Assembly: GCA_035502095.1 (NCBI GenBank)
Contig: DATJUX010000011.1
Location: 1-64,000 of the forward strand
From: JAKANT01 sp035502095
Lineage (GTDB): Bacteria > Pseudomonadota > Gammaproteobacteria > Burkholderiales > Burkholderiaceae_F
DNA length: 64,000 bases
Reading direction: 5' to 3'
The notes under the pieces were generated by a model. That model saw only the letters and a program-made list of their open reading frames with translations, had not been told where the DNA came from and did not search any database. The position numbers were made by a program, and so were the translations under genes. This document shows positions 44,734 to 53,875 of this stretch, one piece after another (position 1 is the stretch's first letter; every line of letters begins with the position of its first letter).

Positions 44734-46215
44734 ATGTTCGAACGTTTCTCCTCACTGCTCCGCTTGCGGCTCGGCTTCGCGCTGGCCGCCACGCTCTGGC
44801 TCGCCGTCACGGCGTGGATCAGGCCGCTCCACGTGCCGGACGAGGGCCGGTATACCGACATCGCGCGCTGGATCGTGCTCACCGGAGACTGGCTGATCCC
44901 GCGCCTGAACGGCTTGCCCTTCATCCAGAAGCCGCCGCTTTACTTCTGGCTCGAGGCGGCCGGCGTGCAGTTGCTGGGCACCAGTCTCATCGTGACGCGC
45001 TGGGTGTCGCTGGCAACCGCCCTGCTGACCGTGTATGTCGTGCATCGGTTCGTGCGAACGCGCTGCGGGCAAGACGCTGCACGCTGGTCCGCGATCATCC
45101 TGCTGACGAGCCTGTTCTTTTACGGCGCCGCGCAGTTCGCCAGCCTGGACATGCTGGTGAACGCGTGCATCACGTGCACGATCCTGTTCGCCATCGAGGC
45201 GGCGCAGGCGCCACCCGACCGCGCATCCCGGCTGTGGCTCGCCGCGTACGCTGCCGCGGCGTTCGGCGTGCTCGCAAAGGGTCTCATCGGCATGGTGATC
45301 CCGGGCCTCGTTTTCATCGTGTGGGCGCTCGCGACGCGCCGGCCGCGCCTTCTTCTGGCGGCGATCCAGGTGCGCGGCATCCTGCTGCTCCTCCTGATCA
45401 CCGTGCCCTGGTTTGCGCTGGTCGAGCGGCGCATGCCCGGATTCCTGCGGTTCTTCTTCATCCACAACCACTTCGAGCGCTACGCCGAGAGCGGATTCAA
45501 CAATCCGCGCGGCGCGTGGTATTTCTTCGCCCTGGTGTTCGCCCTCACCCTGCCCTGGGTGCTCGGCCTCTACCACGCTGCGCGCGCCGGTCTGGCCGGC
45601 CGCGGCCCGGCACGCGATGCGGTGTTGCTTGGCCTGCTCGGGAGCCTTGCGGTGATCGTGTTCTTCTCGATTCCGCGCTCCAAGCTGCCCGGCTACGTCC
45701 TGCCCGCGGTTCCCGCGCTTGCGATCGCCCTCGGGCCGTGGTTTGCGACGTGGAAGCACCGGCGTCTGTTCGCGGTCATCGCGGTCGTTCTCTGCATCGT
45801 GGCGCAGCCCCTCGTATTACGCGCGCAGGGGCTCGATCCCGGCCGGCTCGCGAGCGTGTTGCGCCCGCAGATCGCAGCCCCGGACCGGGTCGTGTTCTGG
45901 GCCCGCTATTTCTTCGCGGTTCCGGTGATCCTGGACCGCACGCGAGCGGTCGAAGTGGTCGACGCCTGGGACAAGCCCTCCGATCAATTGCCCGACAGCT
46001 GGCGCCGCGAGCTCGTGGAGGGACGTGAATTCGAACCGTCCCGCGCAACCGGCGTCCTCATCACGCCGGAAGAATTCGAGGCGAGCCTCGCGCAGGATCC
46101 CGCGCGCGTCTGGGTCTGGGTCAGTCGCGACGATGCGCGCGCGCCGCAACTGGCCGGCTTCGAGGTGGCGGGCGAGCGCGGCGAGTACCTGGTCCTGCGC
46201 CGCGGGGCACGCTAG
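44734..46215 (+). CDS. ArnT-like GT39 glycosyltransferase (membrane, lipid-linked sugar donor)
   Basis: This 493-aa polytopic membrane enzyme has the GT39/PMT-2 N-terminus (LRLGFALAATLWLAVTAWIRPLHVPDEGRYTDIARW with the catalytic acidic DEGRY loop), LPFIQKPPLYFWL, and many hydrophobic segments. A soluble periplasmic C-terminal part starts at about residue 385. ArnT transfers an aminosugar from undecaprenyl phosphate to lipid A; the sugar here is unknown. It is divergent from the deacetylase by 50 bp and convergent with GtrA, with the repeat block at 46221-46312 between them. Confidence 0.9.
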   Translation: MFERFSSLLRLRLGFALAATLWLAVTAWIRPLHVPDEGRYTDIARWIVLTGDWLIPRLNGLPFIQKPPLYFWLEAAGVQLLGTSLIVTRWVSLATALLTVYVVHRFVRTRCGQDAARWSAIILLTSLFFYGAAQFASLDMLVNACITCTILFAIEAAQAPPDRASRLWLAAYAAAAFGVLAKGLIGMVIPGLVFIVWALATRRPRLLLAAIQVRGILLLLLITVPWFALVERRMPGFLRFFFIHNHFERYAESGFNNPRGAWYFFALVFALTLPWVLGLYHAARAGLAGRGPARDAVLLGLLGSLAVIVFFSIPRSKLPGYVLPAVPALAIALGPWFATWKHRRLFAVIAVVLCIVAQPLVLRAQGLDPGRLASVLRPQIAAPDRVVFWARYFFAVPVILDRTRAVEVVDAWDKPSDQLPDSWRRELVEGREFEPSRATGVLITPEEFEASLAQDPARVWVWVSRDDARAPQLAGFEVAGERGEYLVLRRGAR

Positions 46216-46220
46216 CAACG

Positions 46221-46312
46221 TGTCATTGCGTGGAGCGAACGCGACCAGCGATCTCGGCCCTACGCGACATGCAGTGAACGGCCTGTCATCCTGAGCGAAG
46301 CGAAGCATCTCG
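46221..46312. repeat. Two degenerate interspersed repeat units
   Basis: Unit one (46221-46256) begins TGTCATTGCGTGGAGCGAAC and ends GCGATCTCG. Unit two (46286-46312) is TCATCCTGAGCGAAGCGAAG followed by CATCTCG. Both end in an ATCTCG box and look like decayed members of the short dispersed-repeat families common in GC-rich genomes. Unit two matches the reverse complement at 24013-24039. Confidence 0.6.
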
Positions 46313-46326
46313 CCGAAGTCGCGGCC

Positions 46327-46728
46327 TCATGCCCGGAACACCCAATAGCGGCTCACGATGTAGGTGATGACGGCGACCAGCACCAGGACCGCACCGAGGA
46401 TGAACCAGAACGGCAGCGGCAGCCACCGCACGGCAAGCAGCAGCAGGATCTGGTTGCCCGCGAACGAACTTGCCTGCATCAGCAGGAAACGCGGCAGCGC
46501 GACCGCGTGCGGCTCGCGCGTCTCCTCGAACGTCCACCAGCGGTGTCCCGAATAGCTGACCGGGAAGCCGCACGCGAAACCGATCAGGTTGGAAGTGCCC
46601 GGACCGAGGCCGAGGAGGGAATACGTCGCGAGCCCGACCAGGTAGTGCACCGCGGCCGCCGCAGTGCCCACCGCGAAGAAGCGGATGCCGCGCGTGGCAT
46701 GGCCACGAACGCGTTCAACCCGGCCCAT
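46327..46728 (-). CDS. GtrA-family membrane protein
   Basis: This 133-aa protein has four hydrophobic helices and the GtrA pattern FFAVGTAAAAVHYLVGLATYSLL, NLIGFACGFPVSYSGHRWWTF, and a C-terminal YIVSRYWVF. GtrA proteins are candidate flippases for undecaprenyl-phosphate-linked sugars. It overlaps the GT2 gene by 14 bp and is co-translated with it, so it probably moves the product of that enzyme to the outer leaflet, where ArnT-like GT39 could use it. Confidence 0.9.
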   Translation of the reverse strand: MGRVERVRGHATRGIRFFAVGTAAAAVHYLVGLATYSLLGLGPGTSNLIGFACGFPVSYSGHRWWTFEETREPHAVALPRFLLMQASSFAGNQILLLLAVRWLPLPFWFILGAVLVLVAVITYIVSRYWVFRA

Positions 46729-47716
46729 GCCGCATGATGCGGGCGATGATGTAGTTGGGGCGCGACTTCACCTCGTCGAACACGCGCGCCAGGTATTCGC
46801 CGAGCACGCCGATGAAGAGCAACTGCACCCCGGAGAAGAACATGATGCTTGCGGTGATGGTCGGCCAGCCCGGCACGTCCTCGTTGTAGACCAGCTTGTC
46901 GATCACGACCCAGACCCCGTACGCGAGCGCGCCCAGCGAAAGCAACAGGCCGACGGCGCTCGCCGCTCGCAGGGGCGCGGCCGTATACGCGGTCAGTCCC
47001 GTCCACGCGAAGGCGATCAGCTTGCGCCGTGAGTACGTGCTCGTTCCCTTCGTGCGCGGCAGCGGGTCGTACGGAATGCCGAGCGACCTGAATCCGACCC
47101 AGGCGAACAGGCCCTTCATGAAGCGCGTGCGTTCGGTCATCCGCTTGAGTGCGTCGACGACCTTGCGGTCCATGACCCGGAACTCGCTCGCATTGGGCGG
47201 GATGTGCACGCTCGTGCCGATGCCGATCAGGCGATAGAACCAGCGCGAGCCGAAGCGCTTGAAGCGCGACTCGTCGTCGCGGTGGCGCTTGTACGCATAC
47301 ACCATGTCGTAGCCGGATTCCCAGTGCTGCAGCATCTCCCGCGCGGCGGGGAGCGGATGCTGTCCGTCGGCGTCCATGCAGACCACGACATCGCCGCTCG
47401 CGACGTCGAGTCCGGCACTGATGGCGGCACCCTGGCCGAAGTTGCGCGAGAGCTGCACGACCACGACGCCCATCTCGGCCGGCAAGGCGGCGGCCGTCGC
47501 CGCGGTGGCGTCCGCGCTGCCGTCGTCCACGACCACGATCTCGAACGATCCGGCACTGGCGCGCAGGAACCGGGCGATCGGCTCCAGCGTGGTACCGATC
47601 GAGGCCGCCTCGTTGAACGCCGGGATGACGACGGAGACGCGCGCACTGGCCAGTTTGCGCGGTGGCGCATCCGCTGCCTCCACGACGAGCGTCGACTCGC
47701 GCGGAATGTTCCCCAT
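46715..47716 (-). CDS. ArnC/GtrB-like GT2 glycosyltransferase with C-terminal membrane anchors
   Basis: This 333-aa family-2 glycosyltransferase has VSVVIPAFNEAASIG, VVVDDGSADAT (UDP-sugar binding), VVVCMDADGQHP (DxD-like), and two C-terminal hydrophobic segments (ASAVGLLLSLGALAYGVWVVI; IMFFSGVQLLFIGVLGEYLARV). This architecture matches undecaprenyl-phosphate glycosyltransferases such as ArnC and GtrB. GGAG lies 10 bp before the ATG at 47716; the upstream frame to 47839 lacks support. It forms a unit with gtrA. Confidence 0.92.
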   Translation of the reverse strand: MGNIPRESTLVVEAADAPPRKLASARVSVVIPAFNEAASIGTTLEPIARFLRASAGSFEIVVVDDGSADATAATAAALPAEMGVVVVQLSRNFGQGAAISAGLDVASGDVVVCMDADGQHPLPAAREMLQHWESGYDMVYAYKRHRDDESRFKRFGSRWFYRLIGIGTSVHIPPNASEFRVMDRKVVDALKRMTERTRFMKGLFAWVGFRSLGIPYDPLPRTKGTSTYSRRKLIAFAWTGLTAYTAAPLRAASAVGLLLSLGALAYGVWVVIDKLVYNEDVPGWPTITASIMFFSGVQLLFIGVLGEYLARVFDEVKSRPNYIIARIMRHGPG

Positions 47717-47899
47717 TCGAGGGTCTCCAAGAAAGCCGCGGCCGATCTTCGGCCGGCCGCATGAACATCGCCTTAACCTCGAGCAAGCTCGTGCTTCGAG
47801 TCCGGCGTCCGACTCGCGCGAGTCGCAATCATGCGCCAAACGCCGCGGCCGCGCTCGCCGGATCCCGGAGCCGGTGAACCACCGGCATTGCGCGGATTC

Positions 47900-48991
47900 T
47901 CAGCTTGCGAGCGTGCGGCGGCTTTCGATCAGCGCGCGCAGATCCGCCGGCAGCGAAGCGCGCAAGCGCCTGCCGAGGCGACCCTCGTTGCGGCTCCACC
48001 AGATGCCGGCATAGATGATGCCGATGCCGATCAGGGTGAGCGCAATCGGAAACAGCCACGACGATCTGAACACGCTCCACGACAGGTCGCCGAGAACGAT
48101 CGCGACCCCGATGGCGCCGAACACGACGAACGTGCGCCGGACGATGGCCGCACCGATCAGGATCAATCCGAGGTTGATCGCCAGGTAGACCAGCTTGCCG
48201 GCGAGTTGCCCCGTGCCGAGCGAGGTCAGAGCGCACCAGGACGCGAGCAGGCCGAACAGGTATAGCCAGAATCCATAGTCGCCTTCGAAGCGTGCGCGCA
48301 GATCGACCCAGAACGCGACCAGCACCATGATCAGGCCGAAGCTGAGCGAAAACCACTTGCGGAACAACCACTCGCTCTCCGACCAGGGATGCACGTCGGG
48401 AGGCAGGAGCAGCATCACGAGGTCCATGCTCATGTACCAGAGCACGACGGCCACCGGCATCAGCAGGAACGGCGCGCGATAGCGGTAGAGCATCGCCACC
48501 CCCGCGAACAGGGTCGCGAATTCGAGCGTCGTCCAGCGCCAATCGATGAAGATGTGGAACTCGCGGTAGTTCTGCGCGTGCACCTTGTCGGCCCAGTAAC
48601 CCAGCGCGTGCTGCAGGCCCCACGTGGCAAGCGGAACCAGGACCACGATCAGCGCGGCCATGATGCCCATCGGGATCGGCAGGCCCTGCTTCTCGAAGCG
48701 GCCGGCAAGCTTGAACACGATGCCGATGTAAAACAGCGCGATGAAGAAGATGCCCCAGCCGCCGAAGCTTTCCCAACCCAGCGTCATGAACACCGACATC
48801 GCGCCGATCGCCAGCATGCCGCCGAGGTAGTACAGCACGTTGGTGAAGGTGAAGCGCGGCCCGTCCGCTCGCGCCGCGGGCGCCGCGGCCGCGCGCTGAT
48901 GCAGGAACTTCCATAGCGGCTCTTCCTGGGCCGGCGTGATGAGGCCGGCCCGGGTCGCCTCGGCGAGATAGTCCCGTTCCAGTTTCAGCAT
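47900..48991 (-). CDS. DUF2157 membrane protein
   Basis: This 363-aa protein has a short soluble N-terminal helical domain (KLERDYLAEATRAGLITPAQEEPLWKFL, DUF2157) and nine or ten predicted hydrophobic segments. The loops contain ESFGGWGIFFIALFYIGIVF and a TWGLQHALGYWADKVH segment. The function is unknown. It is unlinked to the GT genes except by orientation (183-bp gap) and is divergent from the XRE regulator. Confidence 0.85.
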   Translation of the reverse strand: MLKLERDYLAEATRAGLITPAQEEPLWKFLHQRAAAAPAARADGPRFTFTNVLYYLGGMLAIGAMSVFMTLGWESFGGWGIFFIALFYIGIVFKLAGRFEKQGLPIPMGIMAALIVVLVPLATWGLQHALGYWADKVHAQNYREFHIFIDWRWTTLEFATLFAGVAMLYRYRAPFLLMPVAVVLWYMSMDLVMLLLPPDVHPWSESEWLFRKWFSLSFGLIMVLVAFWVDLRARFEGDYGFWLYLFGLLASWCALTSLGTGQLAGKLVYLAINLGLILIGAAIVRRTFVVFGAIGVAIVLGDLSWSVFRSSWLFPIALTLIGIGIIYAGIWWSRNEGRLGRRLRASLPADLRALIESRRTLAS

Positions 48992-49149
48992 TTGGTCTCC
49001 TGAAGCGCCGTTTCCACGCGGCGACCCGCACCGATGCTGCCGCCACCGCCCCGGCTCGGGTCGCGCGCGGAAGCCGGTCGCGGGCGTTGCCGCAGGGGGT
49101 AGCGAGCGGCGATACTCGCGGCGGTTCGAGCGACCGGCGGAGGATACCG

Positions 49150-49914
49150 ATGGCGCAGGCGTCCGCAGTGATCGACGTGCTCAAGCGCGAATTGAAGGCG
49201 CGCGGGCTGACCTACGCGCAGGTCGCCAGGCGGATCGGCATGTCGGAGGCGAGCGTCAAGCGCATGTTCTCCGAGCGCAACTTCACCCTCGCGCGCCTGG
49301 ACCAGATCCTCGCCGCGGCCGGGATCGAGTTCGGCGAACTGACGCGCCAGTTCGGCCGGGAGGAGCACCTGCTGACCCGCCTCACCGAGGAGCAGGAGCG
49401 CGAGATCGTCGCCGAACCGAAGCTCTTCCTGGTGGCGGTGGCGGTGCTCAACCTCATGAGCTTCGCCGACATCAGCGCCGAATACACGCTGCCGACCGCC
49501 GAGGTCGTCGGCCTGCTGGCGCGGCTCGATCGCATCGGCATCATCGAGCTGCTGCCCAAGAACCGCATCCGCCTGAAGATCGCGCGCACCTTCGCGTGGA
49601 TTCCCAACGGACCGATCCAGCAGACGTTCAAGAATCACGCGCACGATTTCTTCGACTCGGCATTCGCCGGCGCGGGCGAGACGATGCTGCTGCTCAACGG
49701 CCGGTTGTCGCGCACCGCGCAGCTCGCCCTCGCCGACCGCCTCAAGCGCGTGGCGCGCGAATTCTCGGCGCAGCACATCGACGACGCTGCCCTGCCGCTG
49801 GCGGAGCGGCCGCCCGTCAGCCTGCTGCTGGCATGCCGCCCGTGGACGCCCGCGTTGTGGCGCCCGTTCGAGCGCGCGCAGACGCGCGGCGCCGGACGCG
49901 CGCTGCGGCGCTAG
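49150..49914 (+). CDS. XRE/HTH-type transcriptional regulator with C-terminal ligand-like domain
   Basis: This 254-aa regulator has an N-terminal HTH (VIDVLKRELKARGLTYAQVARRIGMSEASVKRMFSERNFTLARLDQILAAAGIEF). A uniform C-terminal domain of about 170 residues follows, with LLPKNRIRLKIARTFAWIPNGPIQQTFKNHAHDFFDS. CGGAGGA precedes ATG 49150. I know this architecture as a proteobacterial XRE regulator class of unknown ligand. Because it is divergent from DUF2157 with a shared 158-bp promoter region, it may control that gene. Confidence 0.87.
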   Translation: MAQASAVIDVLKRELKARGLTYAQVARRIGMSEASVKRMFSERNFTLARLDQILAAAGIEFGELTRQFGREEHLLTRLTEEQEREIVAEPKLFLVAVAVLNLMSFADISAEYTLPTAEVVGLLARLDRIGIIELLPKNRIRLKIARTFAWIPNGPIQQTFKNHAHDFFDSAFAGAGETMLLLNGRLSRTAQLALADRLKRVAREFSAQHIDDAALPLAERPPVSLLLACRPWTPALWRPFERAQTRGAGRALRR

Positions 49915-49926
49915 CCCGCGGACGGT

Positions 49927-50670
49927 TCAGGGCGTGCAGGCGGCAAGGGGCAACCGCAACGCCTGCAGCACGTCTCCGGTGGCGAGGTCCTGCACGAACG
50001 CGACGACGGCGCGTTGCGCGCCGGCGGTCGCCGGCGCCGTGAGGGCGACCTTCTGCGCGCCGAGCGCGAGCGGTCCCGACCAGTCGCGTGTCACGTGATC
50101 GTTGTGCAAGGTGACGCCGCGGTTTTCGCCGGCCTTGACCGGCGTGTCGATGCCGCTTTCGGTCAGGGCGACGAAGAGGCGCGCATTCGCGCTGCCGCTT
50201 TCGCCCGCCAGTTCGGCCCGGGCATTCACCTGCACCGCGCCGGCCTGCACGGATTCGACGGCAAGATCGATCTTCGCGCGCGCCGGCTTCGCGGCGATCG
50301 TCCGCAGGGCCGAGTCGAAGGTTGCACCCTCGCTCCAGCGCGGCATCTCGCGCGCCTGCAGGAACACACCGGGCGTGTAGACGGTTCGATTGCGATTCAG
50401 CTCCGCCAGCCACTCCTGGCGCGCATTGAACTCGCGCCGCGCGTACGGATCCTTCCAGCCGATGTAGTCCCAGTAGCCGACGTGCAGGGCGAGCGGCACC
50501 GCGCCCGCGGTCGCGCGCGGATCGAACCTGGAGAGCCAGCGATCCGCGGGAGGACAGCTGGAGCAGCCCTGCGAGGTGTAGAGCTCGACCAGCGCCTGGG
50601 TATGTGCCGGACTGCTCGCCTGGCAGGCAGCACCGACCGCCAACGCAACCGTCAACGTCGCGAGCACCAT
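49927..50670 (-). CDS. DUF1223 thioredoxin-fold exported protein
   Basis: This 247-aa protein has a short signal or lipobox-like start (MVLATLTVALAVGAAC) and the DUF1223 hallmark VELYTSQGCSSCPPADRWL with a CxxC pair, then LHVGYWDYIGWKDPYARREFN. A C-terminal beta domain follows. DUF1223 proteins are secreted and of unknown function. The gene is the last on the minus strand after the aryl polyene locus, 48 bp from the methyltransferase gene, so it may be read through from that operon. Confidence 0.86.
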   Translation of the reverse strand: MVLATLTVALAVGAACQASSPAHTQALVELYTSQGCSSCPPADRWLSRFDPRATAGAVPLALHVGYWDYIGWKDPYARREFNARQEWLAELNRNRTVYTPGVFLQAREMPRWSEGATFDSALRTIAAKPARAKIDLAVESVQAGAVQVNARAELAGESGSANARLFVALTESGIDTPVKAGENRGVTLHNDHVTRDWSGPLALGAQKVALTAPATAGAQRAVVAFVQDLATGDVLQALRLPLAACTP

Positions 50671-50718
50671 GGCAACCTCCGCAGGATGACGAGTTGAGTC
50701 GGGCCGGAGGCGGCGCTC

Positions 50719-51432
50719 TTACGGGCGCCGCCCTACCAACAACACGTTCGCAAACGGCGTGCCGGCACACATCGGCTGGATCTGGGCATCGAAGCCGACC
50801 TGCCGCAACAACGCCAGCCACTCGGCACCGCGGCGGCAATAGAACCGCCGCTGCAGGCTGCCGCGGAACAGCGTGATCAGCCCATCGCAGGCAAGCGTGA
50901 AGCGGAAGCGCCAGCCGCGCGAGGCGTCGCCGGCACGCAGCAGCAGCCGCCCGCCCGGCACCAGCGCTGCGTGCACGCGCTCGAGCAGGCGCACCTGGGC
51001 GTCGAAATCGATGTAGTGCAGCACGTCGAGGATCGTCACGACATCGCATTCGGCGAGCCGTGCGTCGCGCACGTCTCCGACCGACACCTCGGCGCCGTGG
51101 CCGAGCGCGATCCGCGCCGCTTCGATGGCTTCGGCGCGCAGGTCGACGCCGCGGACGGTGGTGTCGCGCGGCAACGGCGGAAGGCCGCGCGGCCAGTTTG
51201 CGCCCTGGCGCGGATCGCCCGCCGTCGCCAGCAGCGCAAGCAGCACGCCCTGGCCGCAACCGAGGTCGATCACGCGCGCCCGGTCGGGGATCAGGCCCTG
51301 GCGCAGGATCGCCGCGAACACCGGATCGCCGCCGAGCTTGCCGCGCGCGAAGTAGTACGCGCTCCGCCCGGCCGGCCGATAGCGCAGCGCCGCGGCGGCG
51401 ACGAGCGCGGCAAAAGCAAGCTGGTGACTCAT
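50719..51432 (-). CDS. SAM-dependent methyltransferase of the aryl polyene locus
   Basis: This 237-aa class I methyltransferase has VIDLGCGQGVLLALLA (SAM motif I), VRGVDLRAEAIEAA, DVVTILDVLHYIDF, and LVPGGRLLLRAGDASRG. Aryl polyene loci often carry such a methyltransferase for ring or chain methylation. The gene lies 37 bp downstream of the terminal ketosynthase in the same orientation and is probably the last of the locus. The N-terminus has a hydrophobic start (LAFAALVAAAALRY). The substrate is inferred from context only. Confidence 0.82.
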   Translation of the reverse strand: MSHQLAFAALVAAAALRYRPAGRSAYYFARGKLGGDPVFAAILRQGLIPDRARVIDLGCGQGVLLALLATAGDPRQGANWPRGLPPLPRDTTVRGVDLRAEAIEAARIALGHGAEVSVGDVRDARLAECDVVTILDVLHYIDFDAQVRLLERVHAALVPGGRLLLRAGDASRGWRFRFTLACDGLITLFRGSLQRRFYCRRGAEWLALLRQVGFDAQIQPMCAGTPFANVLLVGRRP

Positions 51433-51469
51433 TCGTGTTTTCAGTGCCCCGGGCGCCGGCCGACCGGCA

Positions 51470-52723
51470 TCAATCGTTCCAGCGCCGGAATATCAATGAC
51501 GTGTTCACGCCGCCGAACGCGAAATTGTTGTTCATCACGTACTCGCAGTCCAGATCGCGCGGGGTGCCGATGATGTAGTCGAGCGGGGCACATTCCGGAT
51601 CGACGTCGGCCAGGTTGAGCGTGGGCGCAAAGCGGCGCTCGCGCTGCATGGCGATCGTCAGCCACGATTCGAGGGCGCCGCAGGCGCCCAGCGTGTGACC
51701 CAGGTGGCCCTTGAGCGAGCTGGTCGGCACACGCGTGCCGAACACCGCGACCATCGCCTTCGATTCCGCCACGTCGCCGATCGCGGTGGCGGTGCCGTGC
51801 GCGTTGACGTAGCCGATCTGGCTCGGGGCGAGTTGCGCATCGGCAAGCGCCATCTGCATCACCGCGCTCATGGACGCGACGCGGGGCTGGGTCACGTGCT
51901 CGCCGTCGCTGTTGGTGCCGAAGCCGACCACCTCGGCGTGAATCGGCGCGCCGCGCGCCCGCGCCGACTCGAGATCCTCCAGCACGAGGGTTGCCGCGCC
52001 TTCGCCGATCACCAGCCCGTCGCGCGCGCGATCGAACGGCCGCGGTGTCCGGGACGGCGTGTCGTTGCGGCGGCTTGCTTCGCCCAGCGTATCGAACACG
52101 ATCGCCTGCGCGGGCGACAGTTCTTCCGAGCCGCCGCACACCATGACGCGGCTGCGGCCGTAGCGGATCGACTCGTAGCCGAAGCCGATGCCCTGGCTGC
52201 CGGAGGTGCAGGCACTCGATGTCGGGATGATGCGGCCGCGCAGGCCGAAGAAAACGCCGACATTGATCGCCGCGGTGTGGCTCATCATCCGCAGGTACTT
52301 GGTGGCGTTGACGCCGCGCGTGCTGTGGCGCTCCAGGACCAGCGCGAAGTCCACCGCATCCTCGGGCGAGCCGATCGTCGATCCATAGGAGACGCCGACC
52401 TCGCCGCTCGCCAACAGCGGGCTGCCGGCGAGCCCGGCATCGATCAACGCGAGTTCGGTCGCACGCACGGACAGCAGGGCGACACGGCCCATCGTGCGCA
52501 GCGCCTTGCGCGGGTAGTGCGGCGGCTGGACGAAGTCCGCGACCGGGGCGCCCAGGAACGAAATCATTCCCTCGATCCGCTCCCAATCGGCGATGCGCCG
52601 CACGCCGCTGCGGTGTTCTTGCAGCGCCGCGCGCGCCGTGGGCCAGTCCTGCCCGATCGGCGACAGGCCGGCCATGCCCGTGACCACGACGCGACGCGCG
52701 TGTGCGGTCATCGTCGCGCTCAT
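51470..52723 (-). CDS. Beta-ketoacyl-ACP synthase II-like (aryl polyene KS)
   Basis: This 417-aa ketosynthase has Cys172 in TSSACTSGSQGIG, His309 in NAHGTATAIGD, and His343 after Lys338 in SSLKGHLGHTLGA, so the catalytic triad is complete. The C-terminal NNNFAFGGVNTSLIF is typical. It would extend the polyene chain from malonyl-ACP, in cooperation with the second KS and the chain-length factor. The ATG at 52723 overlaps the ketoreductase stop by 4 bp. Confidence 0.93.
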   Translation of the reverse strand: MSATMTAHARRVVVTGMAGLSPIGQDWPTARAALQEHRSGVRRIADWERIEGMISFLGAPVADFVQPPHYPRKALRTMGRVALLSVRATELALIDAGLAGSPLLASGEVGVSYGSTIGSPEDAVDFALVLERHSTRGVNATKYLRMMSHTAAINVGVFFGLRGRIIPTSSACTSGSQGIGFGYESIRYGRSRVMVCGGSEELSPAQAIVFDTLGEASRRNDTPSRTPRPFDRARDGLVIGEGAATLVLEDLESARARGAPIHAEVVGFGTNSDGEHVTQPRVASMSAVMQMALADAQLAPSQIGYVNAHGTATAIGDVAESKAMVAVFGTRVPTSSLKGHLGHTLGACGALESWLTIAMQRERRFAPTLNLADVDPECAPLDYIIGTPRDLDCEYVMNNNFAFGGVNTSLIFRRWND

Positions 52724-53448
52724 CCGAACAGGCCGCCGTTGACCCCGATCACCTGCCGCGTGACGTAGGCCGCATCCGGCGACATCAGGAAAGCAACCGC
52801 CGCGGCGACCTCGTCCGCCGTGCCGGCGCGGCCGGCGGGAATCGCCTTCAGGATCTCGGTGACCGGCAGCCCCCGCGTCATGTCGGTTTCGATCAGTCCC
52901 GGCGCGACACAGTTCACGGTGATCTGCCGGCTTGCCAGTTCGGCCGCAAGCGCCTTGGTCGCGCCAATGACGCCGGCCTTCGACGCGCTGTAGTTGACCT
53001 GGCCGCGATTGCCGATCTGGCCCGCGACCGAGGCGATCGTCACGATGCGGCCCGGCTTGCGGCGCCGGATCATCGGCATCACCAGCGGATGCAGCACGTT
53101 GAAGAACGCGTCGAGGTTGGTGCGCAGGACGGCGTCCCAGTCGGCCGGCAGCAACCCGGGAAAGACGTTGTCGCGCGTGATGCCCGCATTGCACACGACG
53201 CCGTAGGGTGCGCCCCGCTCGCGCACTATCCGCTCGAGTTCGGCCTTGGCCGCGGCCCGATCGGCGACATCGAAGCACACGCTGGTGGCATTCCGGCCCA
53301 ATGCCGCGACCTCGGCCGTCGTCGCCTCGATCGCCGCGGCGGAGTTGCGATGATGCAGGACGATGTCGTAGCCGTCGCGCGCGAGCCGCAGCGCGATGGC
53401 GCGGCCGATGCCGCGGCTGGATCCGGTGACGAGAACGGCGTCGGCCAT
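52720..53448 (-). CDS. 3-ketoacyl-ACP reductase (FabG-like, aryl polyene KR)
   Basis: This 242-aa SDR ketoreductase has VTGSSRGIGRAIALRLA, VCNAGIT, the catalytic Ser in VTIASVAGQIGN, YSASKAGVI, and NCVAPGLIETDMT, all characteristic of FabG. It would reduce the 3-ketoacyl chain before dehydration. It overlaps the KS gene on one side and lies 10 bp from the thioesterase gene on the other. Confidence 0.94.
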   Translation of the reverse strand: MADAVLVTGSSRGIGRAIALRLARDGYDIVLHHRNSAAAIEATTAEVAALGRNATSVCFDVADRAAAKAELERIVRERGAPYGVVCNAGITRDNVFPGLLPADWDAVLRTNLDAFFNVLHPLVMPMIRRRKPGRIVTIASVAGQIGNRGQVNYSASKAGVIGATKALAAELASRQITVNCVAPGLIETDMTRGLPVTEILKAIPAGRAGTADEVAAAVAFLMSPDAAYVTRQVIGVNGGLFG

Positions 53449-53458
53449 GCGGCGAACT

Positions 53459-53875
53459 CTAGCGCGCCTGTGCAGCCGCCACCTTCTCGCGCAGGACGGG
53501 CGGTGTATGGAACAACATTTCGCCGGTATCCAGGCGCACCGCCACCTGCACGGTGTGCGCGCGGGTCAGCCGGCGCCCGCTCGCGGCGTCGCTGATCTCG
53601 TAGACGATCTTCAACCGCTGCTCGTACTCCAGGATGCTGGCGCGCACGCGCAACTTCTGGCGCATGCGCGCCGGCTGCAGATAACGCACCCTCAGCTCGA
53701 CCACCGGCCACACGAAACCGGAGGCGCGCATGGCGTCGTGGCCGTAGCCGATCCCGTCCATGAGGTGATCGCGCGCGACTTCGAGGTACTTGACGTAGTT
53801 GCCGTGCCAGACGATCTCGACCGGATCGAGATCGTGGAACGGCACGACGATTTCGGCGCTCGCCGTGAGTGTCAC
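53459..53875 (-). CDS. Hotdog acyl-CoA/ACP thioesterase (YbgC-like) of the aryl polyene locus
   Basis: This 138-aa hotdog protein has IVVPFHDLDPVEIVWHGNYVKYLEVARD, which carries the DxD...WHxNY pattern of YbgC/4HBT thioesterases with the catalytic aspartate. The start is GTG 53875 and overlaps the acyltransferase stop (GTGA). It probably hydrolyses or proofreads aryl-polyenoyl thioesters. Frames in the same reading direction further upstream are shadows of the acyltransferase. Confidence 0.86.
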   Translation of the reverse strand: MTLTASAEIVVPFHDLDPVEIVWHGNYVKYLEVARDHLMDGIGYGHDAMRASGFVWPVVELRVRYLQPARMRQKLRVRASILEYEQRLKIVYEISDAASGRRLTRAHTVQVAVRLDTGEMLFHTPPVLREKVAAAQAR

